A stretch of DNA of 64,000 nucleotides from Streptomyces sp. WAC05374 (lineage in GTDB: Bacteria; Actinomycetota; Actinomycetes; Streptomycetales; Streptomycetaceae), in contig NZ_SMNQ01000006.1 in the NCBI RefSeq assembly GCF_004353505.1, positions 248,001 through 312,000 on the forward strand, given 5' to 3'. Position 1 is the stretch's first letter. The number at the start of each line of letters is the position of its first letter. The notes below the pieces were generated by a model, which worked only from the letters and a program-made list of their open reading frames with translations, was not told the origin of the DNA and did no database searches. Positions 44,708-53,809 of the stretch are shown piece after piece. The position numbers were made by a program, and so were the translations under genes.

Positions 44708-45307
44708 TTGTACGAAGGCGTGGTTCAGGACCTCATCGACGAGCTGGGCAGGCTGCCAGGCGTCGGTCCCAAGAGCGCGCAGCGGATCGCCTTCCACATC
44801 CTCCAGGCCGAGCCGACCGACGTACGCCGCCTCGCCCATGCCCTCATGGAGGTCAAGGACAAGGTCCGGTTCTGCGCGGTGTGCGGCAACGTCGCGCAGG
44901 AGGAACGGTGCGGCATCTGCCGTGATCCGCGCCGTGAGGAGGCGGTCATCTGTGTGGTCGAGGAGCCGAAGGACGTCGTCGCGATCGAGCGGACGCGCGA
45001 GTTCCGGGGGCGGTACCACGTCCTCGGCGGCGCGATCAGCCCGATCGAGGGCGTCGGCCCCGACGACCTGCGGATCCGCGAGCTGCTGGCCCGCCTGGCG
45101 GACGGAACGGTCACCGAGCTGATCCTGGCGACCGACCCCAATCTGGAGGGGGAGGCCACCGCGACGTATCTGGCGCGCATGGTCAAGCCCATGGGCCTTA
45201 AGGTCACGCGCCTCGCCAGCGGACTTCCCGTTGGCGGAGACCTGGAATACGCCGACGAGGTCACGCTCGGGCGTGCGTTCGAAGGGAGACGACTCCTCGA
45301 TGTCTGA
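44708..45307 (+). CDS. recR: RecR recombination mediator
   Basis: 199 aa. Helix-hairpin-helix [20 protein letters not shown], zinc finger [16 protein letters not shown], Toprim domain [39 protein letters not shown] and C-terminal [25 protein letters not shown]. RecR works with RecF and RecO to load RecA at gaps. TTG/GTG-type start (44708, TTG). Its last 8 bp overlap the DUF5063 gene. Confidence 0.97.
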   Translation: MYEGVVQDLIDELGRLPGVGPKSAQRIAFHILQAEPTDVRRLAHALMEVKDKVRFCAVCGNVAQEERCGICRDPRREEAVICVVEEPKDVVAIERTREFRGRYHVLGGAISPIEGVGPDDLRIRELLARLADGTVTELILATDPNLEGEATATYLARMVKPMGLKVTRLASGLPVGGDLEYADEVTLGRAFEGRRLLDV

Positions 45308-45959
45308 CGCCACACTGCACGCGCACTCGATGGACCCCGACAGCTTCGCGGTCCAGATCGCCGACTCGATCGAGTCCTTCATCGTCGCCACCACGGAAGT
45401 GGCGAAGGGCGACGAGCCCGACAGTGCCGTCCCGTTCCTGCTCCTGGAGGTCTCCCAGCTCCTGCTCACCGGCGGGCGGCTGGGCGCCCACGAGGACATC
45501 ATTCCGGAGGAGCGGTACGAACCGGACACGGGGCCGGACCTGGACGTCGATGAGCTGCGCATGCGGTTCGCGGCCATGCTCGACCCGGTGGACGTCTTCT
45601 CCGAGGTCTTCGACCCGTACGAGCCCCGCAAGGCGCCCGTGCCGTGCCGGATCTCGGACAACCTGGCCGACATCATCATGGACCTGCGCCACGGGCTGGC
45701 CCACTACCGGGCGGGCCGCACCACGGAGGCCCTGTGGTGGTGGCAGTTCTCGTACTTCTCCAACTGGGGCCCCACCGCCTCGGCGACCCTGCGGGCCCTC
45801 CAGTCGCTGGTCTCGCACGTCCGCCTCGACCAGCCGCTGGAGGAGCTCGACGGGCTCGACACGGACGAGGACCTCACCGAGGAGGCCCTCGCGGAGGAGG
45901 CGGGCCGGGTGATGGCCCAGGAGATCCTCGGCCCCCTGGGCATGCGTACGGTCAAGTAG
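45300..45959 (+). CDS. DUF5063 family protein
   Basis: 219 aa acidic protein. [61 protein letters not shown] and [12 protein letters not shown] are the DUF5063 pattern. Overlaps recR and is regularly next to it in Streptomyces. Function unknown; linkage hints at DNA metabolism. Confidence 0.88.
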   Translation: MSDATLHAHSMDPDSFAVQIADSIESFIVATTEVAKGDEPDSAVPFLLLEVSQLLLTGGRLGAHEDIIPEERYEPDTGPDLDVDELRMRFAAMLDPVDVFSEVFDPYEPRKAPVPCRISDNLADIIMDLRHGLAHYRAGRTTEALWWWQFSYFSNWGPTASATLRALQSLVSHVRLDQPLEELDGLDTDEDLTEEALAEEAGRVMAQEILGPLGMRTVK

Positions 45960-45989
45960 CCCCCGCCTCGCCGGCGTCTCGGGTCGCGG

Positions 45990-46904
45990 TCACGCAGTAC
46001 CCGCCTCCGAGGCATTCCAGGTCTCACGGACCCGGTCGCGCAGCCACCTGTGCGCCGGGTCCGCGTCGTTGCGCGGGTGCCACGCCATGCCCAGCGGCAG
46101 GGCCGGCAGGTCCAGCGGGACCTCGAAGGTGCGCAGGCCGAGCGCCTCCGCGACGCCCCGCGGGGCCAGACCCACCAGGTCGGCCTCGCGGCACAGCAGC
46201 AGCGCCGCCGACCACCCCGGCACGACCGCCACCACCCGCCGGCGCAGCCCCAGCGCGGCGAGCGCGTCGTCGACCGGCCCGTGCACCCGCCCCTGACGGG
46301 ACACCCCCACGTGCTCGGCGGCGGCGAAGGCCCGTGCCGTGACTCGCGTACGCGCCGCCAGAGGGTGCCCGGGGCGTACGGCTCCGACGAGGCCCGTGAC
46401 GCCCAGCGCCTTGGTCCGGGTCTCCGGGTCGGCGTGCCCGATCACCCCGAGCTCCAGGTCGAGCCGCCCGTCGCGCAGAGCGGGGGTGCCCTCCAGGCTC
46501 TCCGGCAGGAAGCGCAGGGTGACGCCCGGGGCCTGCCGGGCGACCGCGGTGATCAGCCGGGCGCCGAGGTGGGCGAGGACCAGGTCGCTCGCCTGGACCG
46601 CGAACTCGCGCCGCAGGGCGGCGGGGTCGGTGGGCGGCGGGGGCGCGAGCAGGTCCCGGGCGGAGGCGACGACGGTACGGACGTGGGGCCGCAGCTCGAC
46701 GGCGCGGGGCGTGGGGACGAGGTGGCGCCCGGCCCGTACCAGGACGGGGTCGCCGAGCGCGGCCCGGATGCGGCCCAGGGTGCGGCTCATGGCCGGTGCC
46801 GAGACGTGGAGGCGGGCGGCGGCGCCGGTGACGCTCTCCTCCTCGAGGAGGGCGTCGAGCGCGACGAGGAGGTTGAGATCCAGGGATGCCGGGTCGCGGC
46901 CCAT
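45990..46904 (-). CDS. LysR-family regulator
   Basis: 304 aa. HTH LDLNLLVALDALLEEESVTGAAARLHVSAPAMSRTLGRIR-type N-terminus, then a LysR substrate domain (GVIGHADPETRTKALG, LLCREADLVGLAPR). M at 46904 (GRDPASLDLN follows) is the best start. Divergent from the YncE-like gene, which it may regulate; 125 bp between them. Confidence 0.92.
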   Translation of the reverse strand: MGRDPASLDLNLLVALDALLEEESVTGAAARLHVSAPAMSRTLGRIRAALGDPVLVRAGRHLVPTPRAVELRPHVRTVVASARDLLAPPPPTDPAALRREFAVQASDLVLAHLGARLITAVARQAPGVTLRFLPESLEGTPALRDGRLDLELGVIGHADPETRTKALGVTGLVGAVRPGHPLAARTRVTARAFAAAEHVGVSRQGRVHGPVDDALAALGLRRRVVAVVPGWSAALLLCREADLVGLAPRGVAEALGLRTFEVPLDLPALPLGMAWHPRNDADPAHRWLRDRVRETWNASEAGTA

Positions 46905-47029
46905 GGTGTGACTCCGATCACCTGCTTCGCCGCCCGTGGGCGGCACGACGTCGCCGTTTGCGTACGGCGCAAGGACACCTTGCCAGCATTGCACTGGAGT
47001 GAATCCGGCCCGGGTTCGAGGCTGACCGC

Positions 47030-48052
47030 ATGAGTGAGACGAACGACGTCCTGGCCGTGGTGAGCCAGAGCGGCCCCACGGTCACCTTCTTCGACGCGGC
47101 CACCCACGACCGGCTCGGCGAGGTCCGCGTCCCGCACGAGCCGCACGAGCTGTGCCTCGACGCGGCCCGGCGGCGCCTGTACTGCACGATCACGTACCGG
47201 TCCGGCTACTACCACGCCAACGGCGGGCGGGCGCGGGAGCTCGTCGTGATCGACCCCGACGAGCGGCGGGTGACCGGCGTGGTCGGCCTCGCTCCCGAAT
47301 GGGCGCCGCACGGCATCGCGCTCGATCCGTCCGGCGAGCTGCTCTGGGTGAGCGTCGAGGGCGCGTCCCCCGGCGCGGAGGGCGCCCTGCTGGCCCTGGA
47401 CGCCGAGTCGCTGCGCCCGGTGCGCCGGGTGGCGGTCGGGGCGCCGGGGCCGCACTGGTTCGCGCTCGCACCGGACGGCACGCGCGCGTACACGGCGAAC
47501 AAGGAGGCGCCGTTCGTGTCGGTCGTCGACCTCGTCGCGGGTGCGCTCGTGGACCGTGTCGAGGTGCCCGGCAGCGAGGGCATCGCCGTGTCGGGCGACG
47601 GGCGCCGGGTGTACGTGGCGGCGCCGAAGGGCGACTTCGGCGGCGGGCCCGTGCGGGACGCGGGCGTACGGGTGGTCGACACGGCGACCGGGGCGGTCGT
47701 CCGCACGCTGCCGACGGAGGGCGTCGTCTTCCCGGTGCACGTGACGCCGGCGGGCCTGCTGCTCGCCGGTGAGCTGCGCATGACGGCCGGGCGGTCGGCG
47801 CTGGGCGGCCAGCGGCCGGGCGTGCTGCACGTGTACGGCGAGGGTCTCGACGAGCGCGCCCGCCTGGACGTGGGTGCCTTCCCGCTGACGATCACCTCGT
47901 CGCCGGACGGGCGGTACGGGTACGTCGCCGCCGTCTCGTCCAGCACGGTGACGGTCGTGGACCTGGCGGCCGGGGAGGTCGTCGCGACCCTGGAGGTGGG
48001 CCGGTCCGGCGAACCGGGCGCGCACGGCCTGGCGTACGTACCGTCCGCGTGA
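47030..48052 (+). CDS. YncE-like beta-propeller protein
   Basis: 340 aa, seven-bladed propeller built from repeats such as LVVIDPDERRVTGVV, LLALDAESLRPVRRV, VSVVDLVAGALVDRV, VRVVDTATGAVVRTL and VTVVDLAAGEVVATL. No signal peptide, so it is cytoplasmic here. Propellers of this type bind small molecules or proteins or act as lactonases. Divergent from the LysR gene. Confidence 0.87.
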   Translation: MSETNDVLAVVSQSGPTVTFFDAATHDRLGEVRVPHEPHELCLDAARRRLYCTITYRSGYYHANGGRARELVVIDPDERRVTGVVGLAPEWAPHGIALDPSGELLWVSVEGASPGAEGALLALDAESLRPVRRVAVGAPGPHWFALAPDGTRAYTANKEAPFVSVVDLVAGALVDRVEVPGSEGIAVSGDGRRVYVAAPKGDFGGGPVRDAGVRVVDTATGAVVRTLPTEGVVFPVHVTPAGLLLAGELRMTAGRSALGGQRPGVLHVYGEGLDERARLDVGAFPLTITSSPDGRYGYVAAVSSSTVTVVDLAAGEVVATLEVGRSGEPGAHGLAYVPSA

Positions 48053-48080
48053 GCGGGTGACCCGGCCCACATTCCGCGTA

Positions 48081-48102
48081 GCCTGCCCGGCCCCGGGCAG
48101 GC
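48081..48102 (+). terminator. Terminator after the YncE-like gene
   Basis: GCCTGCCCGG (48081-48090), 2-nt loop, CCGGGCAGGC (48093-48102), a perfect 10-bp stem. Confidence 0.75.
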
Positions 48103-48238
48103 ACAGTCCGAGCGGCCGTGAAGCGCCCCACGATGATCACGTCGTGAGCGGGACATCTCACGATGTGGTATGGCGGGGGCGTTTCCCGGCCGCTCGTTAG
48201 ACTGAGCTGACCGCAAACGGACTGAGCGAGGAGCGCAC

Positions 48239-49510
48239 GTGGGCCTTGTCGTGCAGAAGTACGGAGGCTCCTCCGTTGCCGATGCCGAGGGCATCAAGCG
48301 CGTCGCCAAGCGAATCGTCGATGCCAAGAAGAACGGCCACCAGGTGGTCGTCGTGGTTTCGGCGATGGGCGACACGACGGACGAGTTGATCGATCTCGCC
48401 GAGCAGGTATCCCCGATCCCTGCCGGGCGTGAGTTCGACATGCTGCTGACCGCCGGAGAGCGGATCTCCATGGCCCTGCTGGCCATGGCGATCAAAAACC
48501 TGGGCCACGAGGCCCAGTCGTTCACGGGCAGCCAGGCGGGCGTCATCACCGACTCCGTCCACAACAAGGCGCGCATCATCGATGTCACGCCGGGCCGTAT
48601 CCGTACGGCTCTGGACGAGGGCAACATCGCCATCGTCGCGGGCTTCCAGGGCGTGTCCCAGGACAAGAAGGACATCACCACCCTCGGGCGCGGCGGGTCG
48701 GACACGACCGCCGTGGCCCTCGCCGCGGCGCTCGACGCCGAGGTCTGCGAGATCTACACCGACGTCGACGGCGTCTTCACCGCCGACCCCCGGGTCGTGA
48801 AGAAGGCCCGCAAGATCGACTGGATCTCGTTCGAGGACATGCTGGAGCTCGCCAGCTCCGGCTCCAAGGTGCTGCTGCACCGGTGCGTCGAGTACGCACG
48901 CCGTTACAACATCCCGATCCACGTCCGGTCCTCCTTCTCGGGGCTCCAGGGCACGTGGGTCAGCAACGAACCGCGAGGGGACCGCAAGGTGGAGCAGGCC
49001 ATCATCTCCGGTGTCGCGCACGACACGTCCGAGGCGAAGATCACCGTGGTCGGTGTGCCGGACAAGCCGGGCGAGGCCGCCGCGATCTTCCGCACCATCG
49101 CGGACAACGAGATCAACATCGACATGGTGGTCCAGAACGTGTCCGCCGCGTCGACCGGACTGACCGACATCTCCTTCACGCTGCCCAAGTCGGAGGGCCG
49201 CAAGGCCATCGACGCCCTGGAGAAGCAGAAGGCCCTGATCGGCTTCGAGTCGCTGCGCTACGACGACCAGATCGCCAAGATCTCGCTGGTCGGCGCGGGG
49301 ATGAAGACCAACCCGGGCGTCACGGCGGGCTTCTTCGAGGCGCTGTCCGACGCGGGCGTGAACATCGAGCTGATCTCGACCTCCGAGATCCGCATCTCGG
49401 TCGTGACCCGCGCCGACGACGTCAACGAGGCCGTCCGCGCCGTCCACACCGCCTTCGGTCTCGACTCCGACTCCGACGAGGCCGTCGTGTACGGAGGCAC
49501 CGGCCGGTGA
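48239..49510 (+). CDS. ask: Aspartate kinase (alpha/beta)
   Basis: 423 aa. Phosphorylates aspartate, first step to lysine, threonine, methionine and diaminopimelate. [38 protein letters not shown] and [13 protein letters not shown] mark the kinase domain; two ACT regulatory domains follow ([18 protein letters not shown] and [22 protein letters not shown]). GTG start at 48239 with GAGGAG upstream. An internal GTG at 48989 (residue 251) with its own SD can give the beta subunit, as in Corynebacterium. Confidence 0.96.
   Translation: MGLVVQKYGGSSVADAEGIKRVAKRIVDAKKNGHQVVVVVSAMGDTTDELIDLAEQVSPIPAGREFDMLLTAGERISMALLAMAIKNLGHEAQSFTGSQAGVITDSVHNKARIIDVTPGRIRTALDEGNIAIVAGFQGVSQDKKDITTLGRGGSDTTAVALAAALDAEVCEIYTDVDGVFTADPRVVKKARKIDWISFEDMLELASSGSKVLLHRCVEYARRYNIPIHVRSSFSGLQGTWVSNEPRGDRKVEQAIISGVAHDTSEAKITVVGVPDKPGEAAAIFRTIADNEINIDMVVQNVSAASTGLTDISFTLPKSEGRKAIDALEKQKALIGFESLRYDDQIAKISLVGAGMKTNPGVTAGFFEALSDAGVNIELISTSEIRISVVTRADDVNEAVRAVHTAFGLDSDSDEAVVYGGTGR
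48975..48991 (+). promoter_or_regulatory. Internal ribosome site for Ask beta subunit
   Basis: GAGGGG at 48975-48980, 8 bp spacer, in-frame GTG at 48989-48991 (VEQAIISGV). This is the same position as the lysC-beta start of Corynebacterium glutamicum. Confidence 0.7.
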
Positions 49511-49517
49511 CGAGCCG

Positions 49518-50585
49518 GTGGAGCCGGTGACGCACCGCAAACCGGCGCTCGCGGTCGTGGGAGCGACCGGGGCCGTCGGCGCGGTGATGCTCCAGATCCT
49601 GTCGCAGCACGCCGACGTCTGGGGCGACATCCGCCTCGTCGCCTCCCCGCGCTCGGCCGGCCGCAAGCTGGCCGTACGCGGGGAGGAGGTCGAGGTCCTC
49701 GCGCTGGGCGAGGAGGCGCTGGAGGGCGCCGACGTCGCGCTGTTCCTGGTGCCCGGGGCCGTCGCCGCGCAGTGGGCGCCGGTCGCGGCGGCCAAGGGCA
49801 CGGTGGTGGTGGACGCCTCCCCGGCGTTCCGGAGGGACCCGGACGTCCCGCTGGTCGTCCCCGAGATCAACCCGCACTGCGTGCGGGTGCGCCCGCGCGG
49901 GATCATCGCGTGCCCCGGCGACACCACGCTGGCCCTGATCGTCGCGGTGGGCGCGCTGCACGCCGAGTTCGGCCTGAGCGAGCTCGTGGTCTCCGCGTAC
50001 CAGGCCGCGAGCGGTGCGGGCCGGGGCGGCGTCGCCGTGCTGCGCGAGCAGCTCTCGCTGGTCGCCGGCACGGAGCTGGGCACCTGCCCCGGCGATGTGC
50101 GCCGGGCCGTCGGCGACGACACGGGGCCCTTCCCCGCCCCGCTCGCGCTGAACGTGGTGCCCTGGTCGGGCTCCGTCGAGGAGGACGGCTGGTCCTCGGA
50201 GGAGCTGCGCGTCCGGGACGAGGCCCGCAAGATCCTGGCCCTGCCGGAGCTGCGCGTGGCGGCGACCTGTGTGCGCGTCCCCGTGGTGAGCGCCCACTCC
50301 GTCTGTGTGCACGCCCGGTTCGAGCACGAGGTGTCGGTGGCGCGGGCCCACGAGATCCTGGCCACCTCGCCCGGGGTCGTCCTGTACGACGACCCGGCGG
50401 CCGGTGACTTCCCCACACCGGCCGATGTCGTGGGCACCGACCCCACGTGGGTCGGGCGCGTACGGCGGTCGCTGGACGACGACCATGCGCTGGAGCTCTT
50501 CGTCTGCGGCGACAATCTGCGCAAAGGTGCCGCTTTGAACGCCGCGCAGATCGCGGAGGCCGTCGCCGCCGAGTTCCCGGCCTGA
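49518..50585 (+). CDS. asd: Aspartate-semialdehyde dehydrogenase homologue lacking the catalytic Cys
   Basis: 355 aa. Rossmann start VVGATGAVGAVMLQIL, VPEINPHCVRVRP, SGAGRGGVAVLRE, EDGWSSEELRVRDEARKIL and CVRVPVVSAHS with the catalytic His are all typical of ASADH, which reduces aspartyl phosphate to the semialdehyde. The active-site IIANPNCTT reads IIACPGDTT: the nucleophile Cys is Asp135. The Cys three positions earlier is not the catalytic one. Activity is doubtful. It follows ask by 7 bp and may be an Ask partner; a second, active asd is expected elsewhere. GTG 49518 or 49527. Confidence 0.85.
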   Translation: MEPVTHRKPALAVVGATGAVGAVMLQILSQHADVWGDIRLVASPRSAGRKLAVRGEEVEVLALGEEALEGADVALFLVPGAVAAQWAPVAAAKGTVVVDASPAFRRDPDVPLVVPEINPHCVRVRPRGIIACPGDTTLALIVAVGALHAEFGLSELVVSAYQAASGAGRGGVAVLREQLSLVAGTELGTCPGDVRRAVGDDTGPFPAPLALNVVPWSGSVEEDGWSSEELRVRDEARKILALPELRVAATCVRVPVVSAHSVCVHARFEHEVSVARAHEILATSPGVVLYDDPAAGDFPTPADVVGTDPTWVGRVRRSLDDDHALELFVCGDNLRKGAALNAAQIAEAVAAEFPA

Positions 50586-50602
50586 TCCGGGCGCGATACC
50601 CG

Positions 50603-50631
50603 GTGAACGGACTGGTGGATCTTTGTAGGAT
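50603..50631 (+). promoter_or_regulatory. Candidate HrdB-type promoter upstream of the sigma gene
   Basis: GTGAAC (50603-50608), 17-bp spacer, TAGGAT (50626-50631). Fits the Streptomyces vegetative consensus (TTGAC / TAgrrT) with a weak -35. The rest of the 294-bp gap to the sigma gene (50586-50879) holds no clear gene. Confidence 0.5.
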
Positions 50632-50879
50632 CTGTGAACGCCCCGTGAGCAAGTCTTCGGTCTGCGTCACTTGAACTGGGGCGATGGCATGTTCGACGAT
50701 GCTGTCCCCTGTGCTGCAACCGGTGGTCGGGCGGAAAGCGTCTATGCGGTCGCCCCTTCGTGGTGGCCGCGATATCGGGGCATTGGGGAAGAGCGGGTAC
50801 GCATGAGGGCAAACGACGCACGGTCAAAACCGGTTGCGTGCGCGTACAACCCTGGCGGGGGGAAGCGTGTCCAACAGGC

Positions 50880-51590
50880 GTGGCAGAGGTACTCGACATC
50901 ACAGCGGTGGCTCCGCTCCGCGCCCGTGGGGCGGGAGTGGGAGTCGGGGTCGGTGTGGGCAGGGGCGCGGTGCGCCCGCTCCGGCGACCCCGTCAGCCCG
51001 GCGGTATGCCGGTGATCGCGCCCGTGCCCGCCGCTAGGCGTACGACCCGCATACCGACCCAGCGCGCCGCCGACGGCGCCGAGCCGGTGGCGACCGCGGG
51101 GACCACCGTCGATCACCTCACGGAGACCTACCGCGCCCACTACCGGTCGCTGCTGGGTCTCGCCGCACTGCTGCTGGACGACACCGCCTCGTGCGAGGAC
51201 GTCGTCCAGGAGGCGTTCATTCGCGTCCACTCGGCGCGGAGCCGCGTGCGTGACCCCGAGAAGACCCTGGCGTACCTGCGCCAGACGGTGGTCAACCTGT
51301 CCCGGTCCGCGCTGCGCCGTCGGATCCTCGGCCTGAAGCTCCTCTCCAAGCCGATGCCCGACATGGCGAGCGCGGAGGAGGGCGCGTACGACCAGCTCGA
51401 GCGGGACGCCCTGATCAAGGCCATGCGGGGCCTCCAGCGCCGGCAGCGCGAGGTCCTGGTGCTGCGGTACTTCGCGGACATGACCGAGGCGCAGGTCGCG
51501 GAGACGCTCGGCATATCGCTCGGCTCGGTCAAGGCGTACGGGTCACGTGGCATCGCGGCGCTGCGCGTCGCCATGGAGGCCACGAAATGA
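50880..51590 (+). CDS. ECF/SigE-family RNA polymerase sigma factor
   Basis: About 236 aa from GTG 50880. Region 2 LTETYRAHYRSLLGLAALLLDD, SCEDVVQEAFIRVHSARSR and YLRQTVVNLSRSALRRR; region 4 MRGLQRRQREVLVLRYFADMTEAQVAETLGISLGSVKAYGSRGIAAL. Belongs to the SigE-like ECF family of actinobacteria. The N-terminal 60 residues are Arg/Gly/Val-rich and a later start at 51006 (MPVIAPVPAARR) is possible. The stop overlaps the next start (ATGA); the next gene may be its anti-sigma partner. Confidence 0.88.
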   Translation: MAEVLDITAVAPLRARGAGVGVGVGVGRGAVRPLRRPRQPGGMPVIAPVPAARRTTRIPTQRAADGAEPVATAGTTVDHLTETYRAHYRSLLGLAALLLDDTASCEDVVQEAFIRVHSARSRVRDPEKTLAYLRQTVVNLSRSALRRRILGLKLLSKPMPDMASAEEGAYDQLERDALIKAMRGLQRRQREVLVLRYFADMTEAQVAETLGISLGSVKAYGSRGIAALRVAMEATK

Positions 51591-52792
51591 GTGAGCACAA
51601 GCACGGGTTCGAGCAGTACGGGCCCGACGGGCCGGACGGGCCGTTGAACGAGAACGACCGGACTGGGAACGGAATTGTGAACAACGGGCCGGATGTGAAC
51701 AACGGGCCGGAAAAGGACCTCACGGGCTTCGGTGACCTCGGAGCCGACGAACTCGCGCTGCGCCGGATGCTGCACGGCGCCGTCGAGGACCTCCAGCCCT
51801 CGGACGGCACCCTGGAGCACCTGCGCCGGGCGGTTCCCGCGCGGCGGGCCCGCAAACGCCAGGCGCTGGTGGGCGCCGCCGCGGCCGCGCTGCTGTTCGG
51901 CACGGCGGTCCCGGCGTTCGTCCACGTCGCGGGCTCCGACGGCACCTCCGACGACCGGCCGGTGAACGCCGGGCACGGCGAGCAGGTGCAGGGCGGCACG
52001 GGCGAGGAGACCGGCGGGGAGACCAGCGGCCCGGGAGCGCCCAGCACCGAGACCGGCAAGGGACCGGGCGGCGGCGGCACGGACGACAGCGCCTCCCCGC
52101 AGCAGCCGGGGCAGCCCCCGGCAGGTGCCTCGGACGGCACCGTGGGCGGCACGGAGGCACCGGCCACCACCGCGCCCGGCTCCGCACCGGTGTGCGAGGC
52201 GTCCCAGCTCGGTGTGGCGTCGGCGGAGGCCGGCCAGCCGGACGCCGAGGGCAAGGTGTACGGGACCTTCCGGATCACCAACGTGTCGGGCACGGACTGC
52301 TCGGTCACCGGTGCCGGCGGCGTCGCCGTCCAGGCGATGGGCGCGGCCGACCAGGCGAAGATCACGGTCGTCGCCCACGCGGCGGGCGACCCCGCCACGG
52401 GGCTCCCCGACCCGTCCCAGGAGACGGCCGCGCCGCTGCTCCTCAAGCCCTCGGGCGCGTACGAGGTGAAGTTCGCCTGGGTGCCGAGCGAGCAGTGCCC
52501 CGTGGAGGGCGGCGGCAGCGGCGGCGACACCGGCGGCGGTGAACCCACGCCCGACCCGACCCCGCCCACCGGCGGTGGTACGTCCACGGGGTCCACCGGC
52601 TCCGACGGCACGGACACGGGCACGGCAGCGGAGCCCCAGCTCGTCCGGGAGGACGACGGCAACGGCACCCGCGCGGAGGGCAGCGTCACGGTCACCCACA
52701 CCGCGGAAGCGGGCGCCCCGTCGGCGGAGGCCACGGTGCCCAACGCCTGCGCGGGCACGATCTACCGCACGGGCCTGCTGCCCGCCCAGTAG
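51587..52792 (+). CDS. Membrane protein coupled to sigma factor, possible anti-sigma-like partner
   Basis: 401 aa. A cytoplasmic N-terminus with an acidic GADELALRRMLHGAVEDLQPSDGTLEHLRR segment similar to the juxtamembrane part of sigma-linked proteins, one membrane helix (ALVGAAAAALLFGTAVPAFVHVA, about 105-127), a Gly/Ser/Thr/Pro-rich linker, then an external domain with Cys (APVCEASQLG, DCSVTGAGG, SEQCPVEGG, PNACAGTIYR) like DUF4232-type modules. No ZAS zinc motif is seen. The role as anti-sigma is inference from ATGA coupling to the sigma gene. Confidence 0.75.
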   Translation: MSEHKHGFEQYGPDGPDGPLNENDRTGNGIVNNGPDVNNGPEKDLTGFGDLGADELALRRMLHGAVEDLQPSDGTLEHLRRAVPARRARKRQALVGAAAAALLFGTAVPAFVHVAGSDGTSDDRPVNAGHGEQVQGGTGEETGGETSGPGAPSTETGKGPGGGGTDDSASPQQPGQPPAGASDGTVGGTEAPATTAPGSAPVCEASQLGVASAEAGQPDAEGKVYGTFRITNVSGTDCSVTGAGGVAVQAMGAADQAKITVVAHAAGDPATGLPDPSQETAAPLLLKPSGAYEVKFAWVPSEQCPVEGGGSGGDTGGGEPTPDPTPPTGGGTSTGSTGSDGTDTGTAAEPQLVREDDGNGTRAEGSVTVTHTAEAGAPSAEATVPNACAGTIYRTGLLPAQ

Positions 52793-52847
52793 CCCGGCCG
52801 CCCGGACGGCCCCGCCACGGCGGGGCCCCCGGGAACGGCCCGGACAC

Positions 52848-52990
52848 GGCACGTCAGCGGACGTCGACGCACGTCGGCGCACGTCGGTGCGGGAAGCCGG
52901 GCCTCAGCGCCCGGCACGACGGCCCGCCCCACCAGCGCGGAGGCCGGGCCTCAGCACCCGCCCCGCCAACGCGGGAGGCCGGGCCTCAGC
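52848..52990. repeat. GC-rich intergenic repeats
   Basis: Four GACGTC/CACGTC-type units (about 52850-52890) and three copies of GCCGGGCCTCAGC (52896-52908, 52943-52955, 52978-52990). No gene seen in the 218 bp between 52793 and 53010. Confidence 0.7.
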
Positions 52991-53010
52991 GCGCGGAGCC
53001 GCTTACCGCC

Positions 53011-53787
53011 TCAGCGCCCGGCGCCCGCCATGGCGTCGGCCTCCGGGGCCAGGCCCAGGGCCTCGTCCCGGGCCTGCTCGGCCTCGCGGCGGAACAGGCG
53101 GAACCACATGAAGAGCACGAAGCCCGCGAAGACGAACCACTCACCGGTGTAGCCCAGGTTCTGGAACGCCTTCAGATCCAGCCCGCTGCCCTCCGCCGCG
53201 GCCGCCGGGACCGGGGTCAGCCCCGCCGGGGACGTGGGGAGCGTGACCCACGCGTCGTAGACGTCGTCCTCGACCACGTTCACCAGGGACGCCGCGCTGA
53301 TCATGCCGACCTGCCCCCGGGGCAGGGCGCCCGTGGCCCGCACACCCGGGCTGCCGGTGTGCTCGGACGCCTGGAGCGCGCCGGTCACGGTCACCTCACC
53401 GGCCGGCGGAACCGGCGCCCGGCCGCCGGAGGGCAGCCAGCCGCGCACCACCGGCAGGGACTTCCCGCCCTCCGTGTGCAGCAGGGTCAGCACGTACGCG
53501 CCGTCCTTGCCGTCCAGCCGGCGCCCGGGGACCAGGAACTGCTCCCCGTACCGCCCCGTCGCCGTGGCGTGGCGGCCCGAGGTCTCCTTGTCGACCGGCA
53601 GCAGCCGCTCCAGCGGCGCGGCCTTCACCGCACCGGGCTCCGGCCGCCGCTCCGCCTCCTGGTGCGAGTCGACGCGGTCCTCGAACCTGCCGAGCTGCCA
53701 GGTCCCCATGAAGACGCAGAAGGGGATCGCCAGCGCGACGAAGATGTTGATCCCCCACCAGCGGGGCGTCGTCAGGAACCGGTACAC
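53011..53787 (-). CDS. SURF1-like cytochrome c oxidase assembly factor
   Basis: 258 aa. Two membrane helices flank an external domain: RWWGINIFVALAIPFCVFMGTWQLGRFE at the N-terminus and EWFVFAGFVLFMWFRLFRRE at the C-terminus, with ATATGRYGEQFLVPGR and VRGWLPS between. The plan of SURF1, which assists haem a insertion in cytochrome oxidase. A low-complexity tail follows. Confidence 0.9.
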   Translation of the reverse strand: MYRFLTTPRWWGINIFVALAIPFCVFMGTWQLGRFEDRVDSHQEAERRPEPGAVKAAPLERLLPVDKETSGRHATATGRYGEQFLVPGRRLDGKDGAYVLTLLHTEGGKSLPVVRGWLPSGGRAPVPPAGEVTVTGALQASEHTGSPGVRATGALPRGQVGMISAASLVNVVEDDVYDAWVTLPTSPAGLTPVPAAAAEGSGLDLKAFQNLGYTGEWFVFAGFVLFMWFRLFRREAEQARDEALGLAPEADAMAGAGR

Positions 53788-53809
53788 ACCCCCACGGTAC
53801 GGAACACCG

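Noticed and set aside
50671..51015. ORF of 114 aa upstream of the sigma gene
   Set aside because: No ribosome site, mixed codon use and no similarity to a known family; it overlaps the likely sigma gene start in another frame.
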